64,000 bases of DNA from Casuarius casuarius. Its lineage: Eukaryota > Chordata > Aves > Casuariiformes > Casuariidae. The stretch spans positions 729,495 to 793,494 of the forward strand of contig PTFA01000318.1 of assembly GCA_003342895.1 (NCBI GenBank). The letters are read 5' to 3'. Shown here in pieces: positions 39,101 to 52,581 of the stretch. The position numbers and the translations under genes are program-made. The first letter of the stretch is position 1; each line of letters starts with the position of its first letter. The notes under the pieces are model-generated. The model worked only from the letters and a program-made list of their open reading frames with translations, was not told the DNA's origin and did not search any database.

Positions 39101-42100
39101 ATTTCCTGTTGGAGTGAGATGTTGCTTTCCTTCAGGGCTTAACTGCACTATCTCTTTCTCATGCCAGGTCAGGAACAAGAAACAGCTCAGTTCTCCCACA
39201 TGTGATTACCCAACTGTTGGTCTAACCAGAATTCATACATTGTGAATAAAAAATAAGAATGTGTGTGCTAAGTGGGAATAAACTAGCAACTTTTCATCAA
39301 AATTTACTGCTGCTGGTTTAATCATAGCTTCTGGTTTTGCACTGAACATAGTTTGTTGTTGGCTATGCTTGCAGTTAAAACTATTCAGTACCAATTCAGC
39401 CATGTTTTTTCTTTGTATTAGCTGTAACAGAAGCATGATACAACACTCNTTACACAATATGAGATATACTTGGAATGAAGAAAAAACCTAGGGCTAGATT
39501 GTGCAAACAGTAGGCAGCCCTGCCCCAGTGGGAGCTCAGGGGAGGATTACACTTTGGGAAAGTGGAATCCCTCCCAGCTCTCCTTGTTATGTGGGAACTG
39601 CACACGTTGTACCTTTGGGATAATGCTGGTCCCGTTCCCTGGAAATGTGCGGGACCTGTTCAGTGAGGGTCGCAAGGAAGGTAACTCTTGCCCTGCTGGG
39701 AAGAACAGCTGCTGTCATAGGCCACTGTGTGAGGAGTGGGAGAAAGCTTTGTGTGTGTGTAGGAGGGAGATGCCTGTTCTGCTCTTCCCGTATAATGCTT
39801 TTAGAAGAGCTACCTGCAGTCTGGCCCCTGGTTTGGTGACTTACTAAAGTAAGCGTGTTCAGTCTGATGCGGTACTCTGAGGGGGTTCTTGGTTCGCTTG
39901 CATTCAGGGCTCTCAAACGCTTCCCAGCAGGCTGTTCCATTTTTACTTTTGAGTTTGAGAATGCTCGTCTTTATAAGTTGTCCCTCTCGGTTGCCCCCAG
40001 CCTTTGCACCCCAGTTCCCCAGCTTTCTTGAGTGTAATTATCCATGCAATTTATTCCTTCCCCCCTTGTTCCCTCACGACTCCTTGCATCACAAGTTCCA
40101 ACAATGCTGCTNCTGTCTAGCCTAGCCTTCCCTGAATTCTGCATCTTAGCTTCCAGCTGGAGCTTCCTAAATCCTTTCAATGCCATGAAGCTTTTTGCAT
40201 TTCTAGTCAAAGCGTAACTTTTCCAATAAGCACACCCTGCACGTGGGATCCCACCATGGTCTTCCCTTGTTAGTCCCAATCCCTGCCCCTGTCTTTGGCT
40301 ATACAGACATGTCATGGGGGCTCCTCCATCACCATCAGGCCAGGCACATAGCAGAAGATAAAGTGCAGCTTTTTCTGTGGTGTTCAGGTAGCTACTGCAG
40401 TACTTCTGGAGTGGTGATGAAGGCCGTAGGTAGTCTTTACTTTGTTATTTTGCTGCTGCTGTCACAGTCACACTTTTCAGTTTGCCTTAGTTGAGAGAGA
40501 AGACTCATCTTCCTGCCAGATTTGGAGAGGAGGGCAAGGAGAGGAAGGGTCGGGGGTGCCAAATGCTAGATGAAATTCTTCTGAGACTCCTTGCAGTGTC
40601 CCTCGGGACATGAGCTGTGGCCCTCTATGGGAACCACTGATTTGCCAGACTATATTTTATTAAGCTAGTGGCTGGTTAGTTTCCTTAGGAGTTTGTTCTT
40701 TTACAGTCTTTGCGCATAAGCTAGGATAATATATTTATTCTTTTGAAGCACAGTTCAGCTTTTTCTACGGAAATCACTAATGGAAGATTTTCCCACATTC
40801 TACAATCAGTGCATTTTAGGAATAGGTGCTCTGACGCTTATCTCGTTCTACTTGGTATGTAAAGTAGGGTTAAGTAAATAGATCTGCTCATTTGATTTGG
40901 GGGTTGGTTTATTTGTTGCTATTAAGAATTTGGCCGATTATCAAACCATTTTACAAAGGGTGTAACTGTGTAACTTCCGTTAATATGCTTCCATCTCTAT
41001 CACACACATCACTTACCCCCATAAGACTAAAGCATTATCCAGTTACCAGCCAGCTTGCAATTGATTGCATAAGAGTATGATGAAGCAGACACAGCCAGAT
41101 GCTATCAAATGACATAGGAAAGAATTTGAGGTCTTGGCTTGCTCCAGCAGAGTTTCGAGCTTGTGTCCTATGGGGGAGTGAGAAATGGAAAGCAGAGAGC
41201 ATTCTTACATTGCCCGTTTCCAGATGATTAACTGGCTGAAATCCAGAACTTTAAATGAAACCAAAGCTCTTGTACACCAACACTTGCCTCAAATAAAACT
41301 ACAGAGCCTCAGAAACAGATGGATTTGCGCTCTTTTAATTTTTTTTTTCTCCCTCGAGAGAAATCTGCTCTGACAAAGGGGGTAGTTTAGATTCCCACTT
41401 TGTCCTCCAAAGGCATAGAGATAGAAGTGAGGGGATCACTCAAGAAGCAGGGCAAGATAAACGGAACTAAAGTGACAGGAAGTTCCAACTTTAAAGTCAA
41501 GTTAGAGGTTACATAGTAGGAAGGAAATTTAGGAGGTCGTTTCAAGTGGATATACAGTAAAGATGGCTGTTGTTGCATTTAAGTTACAATAAGCTAATGC
41601 AGGTGATATGTATCTTGTGCTCTTGGATCTCCAATAGCATATATGTAGTCACTTTGGTCTCAAACACTATTTTGCCTTAACATTTGAGGAGATGCTTCAT
41701 TTGTTCTATGTCTATCCAGGAATGAACTCTCGGATCTCTGGTCACAAGTCATACCGCTGTTTGTAAAGCACTACTGATGCTTGTTTTAGAATTTTTTTTT
41801 TATTGTAATTAAAACTACTGTTTGCAAAGAGGGTTNCTAATGAACTCTTATTTTTGAAGAACAAGGCTTTTCTGTGCATCAAGTGGAGCATGCTATAAAG
41901 CTATGACCTCTCACTTCAGCACATTTGGAAAGCTAGATTAGAATGATCTTCAAAAAGTAAATATGTGGTGCTCCTTGCAGTTTGAAATGTCTTGTGGCAA
42001 TGATCTTTAGGAAGTGGAAGGCTTTTATGGTCTAAGCCTGCTCTCTAAGAAAGCAGTGTTGTGCCATCCCTTTCGTTAGTATCCAGGTCAGATTGTGCAT

Positions 42101-45100
42101 ATAATTAAGTTGTCATTTTTGTGCTTAAATGTTGTTTTAATAGCTAAATCTTTCTTTTGGTGTCTCTAGACACACACATGCTTTACCTTTTTGATTGATA
42201 GCTGAAATGTGCTGACTGGAAATATAAGGCCATTAACTCATGTTCCTTATCTAGAATTTCAAGTGACCTTTTAGGTTTTTTAGGTCCTGACTGTTGAACA
42301 TTGTGGCATGAATGTCAAGATGCTTTGCATTTAAATAAGGGTTGAATAGAGCTCTTCTGCAGGGAGCTGAGGAAATCTTTTCTGTACATAAAAGCTGAGG
42401 AGGCTTGTTGCAGCACTTTGTTTTAGCTGGGGTTTCTTAATAGCAAGAGTCACGCCTCAGGACACTGTATAGATACAGACCACTGGAAGCTGGTGAAAGT
42501 GTGTAGTGCTGAGGCCAGGCCCTCTTTGGTCAAGTGCGGAGGTCTCCTAATTTGCTCCGAGTGACAGAACGTGGTGTTATCTAGAAGCTACCCTGTAAAA
42601 GCTTAGTGTCACAGGAGTACCCGTTAATACTCCTAAACTTAACAGCTGAATGTGTTTCTTTAACGAAAGACAATCTCACTGCATGCTTTTTTATAGTAGA
42701 AGTTAATGTAGAAATGCCTCAGCTTTCTCAGATTCATCCTCCACCCCTGAACAGATTTTGGTAAACGTATTTGCTAAATGTCAATGGCTTGGTTATATGA
42801 AGAGTAGAAGAGATTAACAGAGCATCTCCTGCATGTCAGTGGCATTTGAATCTAGGAGGTCTTCCCAGTTCTGCTTCCCTACATCTGTATAGACATCATA
42901 CAAAAACAGGGCGAGGAGGATCTTATGAAATTTTATCCAGTCCATCCTAGTGCACAGAGAAGTGAGATTTCTGACGTTGTAGTCCAATCTGCTTTCTAAG
43001 ACCTCCAGTGACAGAGACCTTTTCCTCTCCCCAGGCTATACCTGCTCCAGTGTTCATCTGTTCTTATGGTTGAAACATTCTGCAGTGTGTGTAGCAAGGA
43101 AAATTTAAGTCTATTACTNTGCATCCCATCAATCAAGGACATGGAAGATGGATAGTTTCTTTCCTCTTCCCAATAGTTTTTTACATCCTTGAGGACTGTC
43201 ATGAGATCAAAAAGGCTAATTCTTTGCATTTTTTCATTATAGTGCTTGGACTGTTCCTGTTGGTCTTTTACAGAGATGTGGATAGATGAATCAGCTAAGT
43301 CTGACACCCACAGAAAAAATATGGGATCCCACATAAAACTCTAAAATACTGAATAGATCAGGATTTCTGTTTCTTGCAGTAGCATAGNTGTATCTGCTTA
43401 TGTTCAGTTGGTGATCTAATCCCCAGTTCTTTTTCTGGAAAATTATTGTCTAACCGGTTGTTTGCTATCTTGCCTTTGTGCAAGGTAACTATTTATATAT
43501 AAATACTGTGTCTTGCCTTCATTTCTGTTGAATTTCATATCATTTTCAATGCTTTTCTTCTTTTTGCCAGTGGCAGTTGACATCTAAGCTGAACTGCTTA
43601 AAGTACTTTCCAGCTTTCTCTTATCCACATTTAATAGGACTGTTCTGTATTCTGCCACGTTAGTGACGTTATAAGTTAATAGCCGGCCCTTGTGGAACCG
43701 TCTCAACACACACTTTCATTTTGATGATAAACTATTGGTGCCAGTTATCCCAGTACAGTTATGCCACAGGTTTTATATCAGGTACATTTTCTTGGCTTGC
43801 TTGTGAGAAGCATATATGGAAAAAGCTTTACTTAAAAGCAAACTGTTTCTCTCCGATGTACAAAACCTGATATTTGCAAAAAAGGAAAACAAATTGGCTT
43901 GACATTGTTTATTATGGGTAAATCTGAGTTAGCCTTTTTTTTCCTTGTTAGCTTTCTGGCACTTACAAACTGCTCCAGATTTTTTCCTAGAAGTGAAAAT
44001 AAGCTGGTAGCATAGATAAATTCTCTCATCATGCTAGCATTTGTTTTGTAATGGTGGTATTTCATGTAGTTTGTGCACATTGTTCAAGTAACTGCTTGAA
44101 CTGTCATGCATCTAACAAGTATACAGGAAATCAGAAAAGCCAAGGAGAGTAATGCAAATCCAATGCAGATATTAAAATAGAAAAGATCCAAAAAAATCTG
44201 TGAGGATAACATCATAGATGACTTGCTTCAGTAGTTCCCAACACTTCTGTATCACTGGACCGTTGACAAGAGTAACCATTTCTTGTGGGTCACAACACAT
44301 TTATAATTCAGTTTTCTTTGGAAATGCTTTAGAGGTGATTTGCTAATGCAAACCAGCAGCGCATCTTCTATCATGATCATGTTTGACTATGTTTATGACT
44401 ACAGGCTTAGCTAAAAATATTTACTCATATTAAAGAAATGTAAGCTTTTCTCTTGATACTTGCGAACTGTATGAAAGTGGAAAACTTGTTTTCTACATAT
44501 AACTTAAAGGAAAAAAAAATTCAGTGAAAGAGTCCTCTTGCTGTGCNTGCACATGTATGTGTGCACACCCTTTGCTATAATAGGGAACTGATGACCTAAG
44601 ACTGTCTGGCCATGTTAATCAAGTATGTCTTGATGGTTCCAGGTATCCCAAAGTTGATTACAACTGATATGGTTAAAGAAGGTGCAGCTGTGATTGACGT
44701 AGGCATCAACCATATCCATGATCCTCTTACAGGAAAGACAAAGTTAGTAGGGGACGTGGACTTTGAAGGTGAGTGAAATACTTCATATATGAACCTGTTG
44801 GGTGAATGTATTCCAGTTTGTGGTATTCACTGATGATGAATACTTGGAGTAGCTTGTCTCATTTGAAGGTTTTTTTTTTTTAAGTTTATATATCTGCTCT
44901 AAAGAAATCGTATTTTTTTTTAAGAGAGAAAGTGTTACTTTTAATTGTGCATATCGGCTACCTTGAAAAGATGTCGATGGTGCCCGATAGCAGTGTTGTG
45001 GTAGCAATTACACAGAGAAGCTTCTCTCCAAGTTTCCGTGCTCCTTTGTGAATCAGTCTAGTGTCTCAAGAGTATGCTGTAGAAATAGTTTCTGTTCTTT

Positions 45101-48100
45101 CACAAATGTAGGGTCTCCCACTGTTCATAGCAAGTATTATCATACCACAGTTTCTCATGCATCATTTTAGGTTTTCACTCTAACTTGTATTTGAAATGTT
45201 AACTTCTGCTTCAGAAGTTTCCTTTATGCGAAGGTTTTCATGTGGGTTGATCTTAAGCGCCTGAAACCCTTGGTCCAGGCAAGCCTAACTGAGATAACAA
45301 ATCATGTTACATATTGATCTTTTTATGTTTAATGTGTTGCAGAGCAAGTTCACAATGTAACTTTATTAAATATCTCTGCCGTGGAGAAGCTCCAGACTGG
45401 AATAGCAGGATTCTTGCAGCTGAAAATTAAAGCTTATTGTCAGAGCTGTGTGTGGGAAGCTTAGACAGCATTTACCCGCGTTATTAATGGTTCTCAACAG
45501 TTCCTTATTTTGATAAGTATGAAAATCACCCACATTTTTTTTCCATGGTTATTAAAATCTTGGCTGGCATACTGTCTCAAAGCTTAATCATATTCAAAAT
45601 GTTTCCAGCCAGCTGCTTATACATGAAATTACATCACTCCTTCAGTTCCTGCTTATTTTGCTCATACATGATACCTGTCTGTTAAAGTCAATGAAATTAC
45701 CCGCACAAGTGTAGCTGAGCGATTGTCCCAGCATGTCTTTGAAAATGGATAACTGCAGGTTTAAAATAGACCTCCAGTAGAAAACTACTTTTGAAATACA
45801 ACAAGAAGTATTTCTGCTGTTGTCCTGCTTGTACAATCACAAGTAAAATGTACTTACACTATTCAGAACTGAACTAAAAAGAAGTAGAAGGAATTTTCAG
45901 GATTTTTTCTGTTTTGTTTTAGCAGGTGTGAAAAACAAAATGTAACACTTAGGAACTTGGTGTGTGGGCTTGTGTTTGGTATTTTTTGTTTTTTGTTTGC
46001 TTTTTGTTTGTTATATATGACCTTCTGAATGTAATACAGGCCTAAATTCAATGGCCAGGCCATGATTCAGAGTTTCAGCAATGCACTGTATATGTCTCGT
46101 CATGTCTGCTGTGGGTTGTTCTCAGGATTTTACCTGGGGGGAGGGAAGATCCAAAAAAGAGGGAGGAACTTCTGCTTGGATTATGCCACTACAGTTCCAT
46201 GTAGCATTTCACTGTGCATTGCCAAAGGGAAATTGTTGTTCATTAGTATCGATGAAAGTTTCATTAAATCACTAGCAACAAAAAATCCAGTGTATACAGT
46301 TCTAAACACTAAAAAATAAAGCACCCTTGTGAATTACTGGACAAAGCAGTTACAAAAGGGAAGAAGCTAGTTCTTTTGTGTACTAAATCGTTATATCTTT
46401 TTCCTCCATCTCATTGTTGGACTGGATTTATATTTAAGCCCAAGCGATGATGATTTTTGCAGTTTGAAGCCAGATATATAAATGTCTGGCATGACATAGA
46501 GCACCTGTTTAACACAATTCAGCCTGCCGATATCTGTTCTCTCATAATTCCCTCCTGTAAGTAGAAAAATGTGTCGGGGGTTGGGGGGGAAGTCAGAGGT
46601 TTAATTGGGCAGTCATAGGTTAAACTTAATTTATAAGAAGTAGATTAGTATGGCTAACTTCACCAGGTGATCTGACTGAAAATCTCCTATAGTAGAAATC
46701 CACTTTAATAGACGGATGACAACTGTTATTGTTCAGTTGTCATGTCCTAGCAACACTCGAATACTGTCCTCTAATCTCTAGGGGTGGATTTGAAACTGAA
46801 ATTTATTTTTGTCTTTAACAACAAAATGATGCTATTAAAATTCTTGTCTTATGTTCTCCATTCTTAAAATCAAGGCAAGGTTTTATTGCTTCAGAAATTA
46901 CCTGATAATAAATTCCTACCACTGGCAAAGGGAATTCAATAACTATGCAAAATAAGTTTTGAAATTATGAAGTCAGTATTCTAAAATCTGTATTTGTTTG
47001 AGTTATGTCCACTGCTGCTCTAGGCAACTGAGTTGCATGCATTCACTCACAGCCAGAGACCTTTTCCTTGACAGTGCTTGCCACAGTGGGCTGAGAGACC
47101 CTGGCTGGTCTCTGTGTGTATGCACACTCAAGCCAAGCAATACGCTTCAGCTATATTTTAAACTTGACTGTGTGAGAAGGAGCACCAAGATTGCTAAGTT
47201 TACTTAAAACAATTAGGCTGTAACACACACACTCATGCATGTCACTTTTTTTTTTTATAGCTGAATTATTTGGCTTGTTAGTCATGGCATCCATATACCT
47301 CTGTGCTTGTCAGGGTTACCCATTCATTCCAGGCAAAAATCCCATGCTGTGCTGTGAAGTGCCTTTAAATACCGTATTGGTCATTTTCCTTATGTCCTCT
47401 TTATTTTTCCACTTTAAACTTTTTCTACATTAAAAAAAAATAGGAATATTTGTTGAGACTATCTATCTGTGGACTTCCAAGATNTCTAAAAGTACAAGAC
47501 AAAGAACATTGTGCATGTGGAAGTCAGTTGTGAATCCCGGAGGTACCAAATCTGATGTTGCTAGAATGCCTCAGACTGAATGTGTATCTCCCCATAAATA
47601 ACCAGCACAGCATGTTGAGTGTGCCCCTATTTATGTTGGGAATTTGCCAAAATACATGGCCCAGAGAGGGGAGTCCTGTAACTTCTAGGAGCCACAAGAG
47701 GTAGGATGAAGTGGTGTCATCCTTAGACTACTGCCAGCAACATTTTTTTAAGTTACTTTCAGGCAGCAAGTTTCAGTTGCAGAGAGGAAGCAGATGTTTC
47801 TACAAACAGGATGATGCATGTGTGGGTGTACTTGGCCCTGTTTTATAGGAGTTTTGTTGCCGCAGCAAGAAAGCTAAGGGGGGAGGAGGGCTAAAAGGAC
47901 CAGGAGCATGAAATAAAGCAGCGACTTACAGAGAGCATTTAACCAGAACAGCTTTATTGGGTGGAGCACCATTTCCAGGAGTGACTGGTAGAGCAGGGTA
48001 GTGAGGCACTGGTGTAGTAGCTAACTTTTGTTACGGAGGTGCCTCCGCAGAGAGCCGCTTGCTTCTACGCTGCCCCTGTACCTGCCCAGTGGTTGCAATA

Positions 48101-51100
48101 TGTCTGCAAGGTGGCAGTGGCCATTTCCAGGAGCTCTGGATTCACAGCTCCTCCTTGAGCTGTGCACCAAGAACCAACTTGAAGGTTTTCTGCAGTCTGA
48201 TGGCCAAGTACACTGGCATCACCCATAAGTGATCCTACTCCTGGTAGTAGCTGATTAGATTTATAAGACTTGTGGAGACATGGTTATGGAGGCTTGTAAT
48301 GCAATGAGGAAGGAGCTTCTGTACTTTATCTCCAATTCCTATTGCAATTTTGGCAGCTTATGAGGAGCTTTCCTTAGGTGGTGTTATTGCAGAATTGTCT
48401 CATGCTCTTTATGGGATCCACATATCTTCCTGGCATAGGGCAAAAATGTCAAAAATAAATTTCANTAATATTAAATGAAACTGAGCTAGAAAGGTCTATA
48501 AAACCACAGTGTACAGAAATGTTGTGCGGTTTGTTTTAAAAAGCAAGAGAGCTTTTGATACCTAGACTTCTATGAATTTGATTCTTCCCATATCTGAGAA
48601 AGCAGGTGGTAAAGCTGGTTTTCCAGGTTTGTGTCTCTTTTTTTCTATATAGATATGTAATAAAAACTTTATATTAAAAAAATTGACTTTAAATTTTATA
48701 TCTGATGTAGTTGTAGTATTAATAGATTGTTTTATAAATGAGAATTCTTTGTTTCATTGGTATTTTGCACAAACTAGATAGTATAAAAGAGACTCTGGAG
48801 AATGGGTGCTACCAGGGGCAGTGAGAGGTTCGCAGTCAGAAGAGAGTGTCAGCAAAATGACCAGTGCGGTCAAGGGCGATGGGCATGCATTAGGCATTTC
48901 CTTTCAATAAGGGATGATTGTGCATAACAAATGCAGGGAAAACAGGGAATTCGCGTGTTGGATACTATTAAGGAGAGAATGGACAAGAATCGCGTATCAC
49001 TTCTGGACAGATTGCCTGTACCAAAGTGAATGTACTGGTTTAATGAAAAATGGGAAATATATCTTGTTCTGAACAGCTACAGGACTAACTATTACAAAGG
49101 GACAAGTTCCTTCAAGCATGTGCGGGTGTACAATTGAAGAGATTCACCATGAATATCTTCTGAGACAACTTGCTAGTGGAAATGGTGCTGGTGCTGTACA
49201 ACTGCACCTTCTCTACAGTCTGCAAGATGCAGATATTTAATCCAAGCTTTGTAACAACAGTTGTTTCTGATAGCTGTTTGCTGCTGCCTTGCTTCTATTG
49301 TGTTGCCTTTCCAGGCTGTATGTTTCTTTTCAGACCTTTGAATCCTTTCCAAACTATTTCTCCATGCAGCTTATCCCAACAGTGGTCATGAAAACAGAAT
49401 GTAGATGGTCCAGCTGCTTTCATTATTGCTGCCTATCGTTGCTAAACAAAAGTCGGAGGAAGCATTCCTGTTGTTATGGTCTGCTAACAAAAGAAAAGGG
49501 GTTTTTTTGCAAGTTTTGAAAGCTTTCTATTCATTCTGCATATTTTGAAATCCTAGCATGCTTCAATTCACTTCCTTCTCATTTAGACTACCTGTTGCAA
49601 TGGCTGGATGTCCAAGCTAAGGAGAGTTGTAAATGAATGGTTAGCTAAAGAGGAAGAACAGCTAGCTAAATAGGAATGCTGGTTTTAGGTTGTGGCTGTC
49701 AGAAGGGTAGACTAATAGCTAACTGGTGACAGCCAGGTTCTGGACTGAAAAGTCTAGGTACCTCTTCATAGAGGAGTACTTCGTGCAGGTGTGTAAGGAA
49801 TTCATCTTTGGTATCTTCAGTTTCTGCTGCCACTGCTCGTTGTCCAAAAGTTATGGCAATATCCCATCCACCTGTCTGTGCTAATTAGCTGAATGCAAAC
49901 ATAGCTGTTCTGCATGACTTTCCGTTTCATTTTTGTCCCCGAGATGTTTCTGTTGTCTGGCTTCTAGAGGTGCAGGACGAGGAAAGATTTATTTGCAGCA
50001 GCCTGTTGGAGGAAAGCTCTATGAGGATTAGAGTACTGGCCCGTATTTCCTTGCATTTCGTTTACAATGTTTTTAGAATTACCTAAATAAGAGCAAGAGG
50101 GGTAATATTATCAAAAAGAAGGAACTGGGAGAAATTAGGGAGTTGTTGGCTGGTAGTAGCATCCCACAATGCATAGTAAGAAAAATCCCAGAACACGTAG
50201 AGCAGAGCAGCCCAGCATGGGATATCTGCTGTGATTGCTGAGCATGTGATTAGCATTTATGCAGTGCTGCATGGATGCAGTGATTCCAAAGTGGATTTAC
50301 AGAGACTAATAAAGCTGTGTGGAAACAGTGCTTAGGCAGGAATTATTCTGCCTCAGTTAATGCAAATACTCAAGACCCAGAACTACTTTCAGGTTGAGAC
50401 TTGCCCTTAGTTTGTGTGGTTAACCCTATTAGGTGTCTGATGTCCTTAGCTTTAAAGGAACCTAGGAATGAAGGCTGTTTGCAAAGCAGTGGGTCCTGTT
50501 TTTCAAGGAAATAATCTACATTTCATTTCTTCTGAAGAATCAAAGGAAGATTTTAAGGTTCTAAAGATGCTGCAAAATAGCAGCTCCTCCCCCATAGGCA
50601 CCTAATTTGTATACTAACACTTTCTGGATAGCCCGAGAAATGCCTGGGACAACTAGATATGTCTCCAGAAACCCGAGTTAAAGCTAAGGACAAAGATACT
50701 AACATTGCTGAGAATCATGGATAAGACCTTCTAAAGGAACTGATAGTGCAACACCTTATTTGCCATCATGAGATCTGTCACACTGGAGTGCTGTCCTAGA
50801 ATTGTGCTTGGCCTATTACACTGCACAAGGAAAGGAAAATCTATTTACGTTTTTGAGGGCCAGACTGTTGGGTTTTTTTCCCCACTTTGGTCACTGGCGT
50901 TCATCTTGGAAGACTGCATTCACCATATCCATATTTACTATTATAGTTGGAGATTTATCAGATGGTATTTTCCCTACTTAGATGCCCATTGTTCATTTAA
51001 AAATCTGGGCCCTAGAAGACTTTTTGTGAATGAACTGTCCAGGTAGTTGTATGCTAACTGATGCAAAATATAGATTCTGCCATGCTGACCCACGATGATT

Positions 51101-52548
51101 TCCATACTGATAGAGTATGGGTAGAGAAATTTCCCAACATCTTGGGAAATGATACTCTGTGTGTCTACTTCTGAGTACAGTTGCTAGTAGCAGAGGCAAT
51201 GAAAGTTGTAGATGATATTCTTTAGAAGCTTTCTTTAGCATGAAATATTGCCATGGAAACAAACTTATTTCCATTTAAAATGCCTGAAATATTTTAGTAT
51301 GTTAATTATGGTTTTTACTTCAGATGTGGGTACATTTCAGTAATTATGACATTCACCTGGGGATTTGTAGTAACTTTTATAATAATATTTATGATATTAA
51401 CCATAAACACCAATCTCAAATGGTAGGTAGTTCAAAATAGTATAACTAATAAAAAGACAAATTGTTTGGGTTTGAGAATATTAAGAATAACTGCCATGTG
51501 AGATCTTAATTCATTGTTACCATTTAAACGTAAAAAAAAAACCACATTGTGATTTGTTTACCATTCCAAATATTTTAACAGCATATCTGGTGATATCAGT
51601 CAACTGAGTAATTAAAACCCTCACAGCTGTAATTACCAGCCCTCCTCAATGAGACTTAATCTTCCACTGCTCAGTTCAGTGAGGTATTTGCTGTTAACTT
51701 CTGTGAATGCAGTTATTAGGCCCCTTTGTTGGAGAATCTGGAGATGGTTTGCATTCCATTAAAAACGCCTAGAATCTAATAATTGTTCTGTGTAATAAAA
51801 CAATATCCAGCTTTTCAAATTCTCTTTTCATAGTTCTTTTTGTAAAACTAATTATTATTAACAGTGAAGCACCACATCCATGCAAGATGAATATACTTAA
51901 AGCAATGATAAGAATCTTATTTGTTCTGAAACCAAGCTGCGTAATATTCCAGCCATTGATGACTTCTCAAGGTCAGGTATAGGTTCAACTTTGTAGTGAT
52001 TTGTGTGGAAGTATATGTGCTTGTGTCACATTTATGCTTGCTCAGTTTTTTCCTCCATGTGTGTGTGTGCCCTTTTAAAAATGATGCTTTGAAAATAGTA
52101 ATGCACACTGTAGGGTTCAGCTACGTTGCAAATTTGCACCTGCCTGCCGCACTTCATTTTATACGCTTTGTGGCAACAAGTGGGGTGAGTTTACAGGAAG
52201 CTATTTCCAAGCAAACAAAAAAATCTCTCACAGTGGCATTTTAGAGAAAACTCTGTAGTAACCTGGTTAGTAATGTGCCATTTAGAATAACCTTTATTAG
52301 CAAATAACTGCTCATTACATTTTGTCATGTGATGAATTCCCAGCCAGTTACATGTAGTTCTTCTACAGGTAACCTGAAATTCTAGTCGATTACGTTTTGC
52401 GTAACAGATATGAATATCAAGTCACGATTTATTGCTACATCATATTAATTCCTAGTACAAAGAAGTTAATTAGACAGGTGTGACCTTAAATCCTTTTTTC
52501 CTACTTTTTTCCTTTTCTTCTGTTTTTTTTTTGTTTTTTTGTTTTTTT

Positions 52549-52581
<33 letters not shown>

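Noticed and set aside
39554..40315. Frames on both strands in a GC-richer part of intron 6
   Set aside because: No family resemblance, and no matching splice sites in a phase compatible with MTHFD2L exons 6 and 7.
47880..48228. Possible LTR or retrogene: AATAAA on both strands beside short open frames
   Set aside because: No TG...CA ends, primer-binding site or repeat partner seen, and the frames are short.
51030..51240. Minus-strand open frames resembling protein in intron 7
   Set aside because: Two frames are open at once, splice sites are weak, and no homology was recognised.
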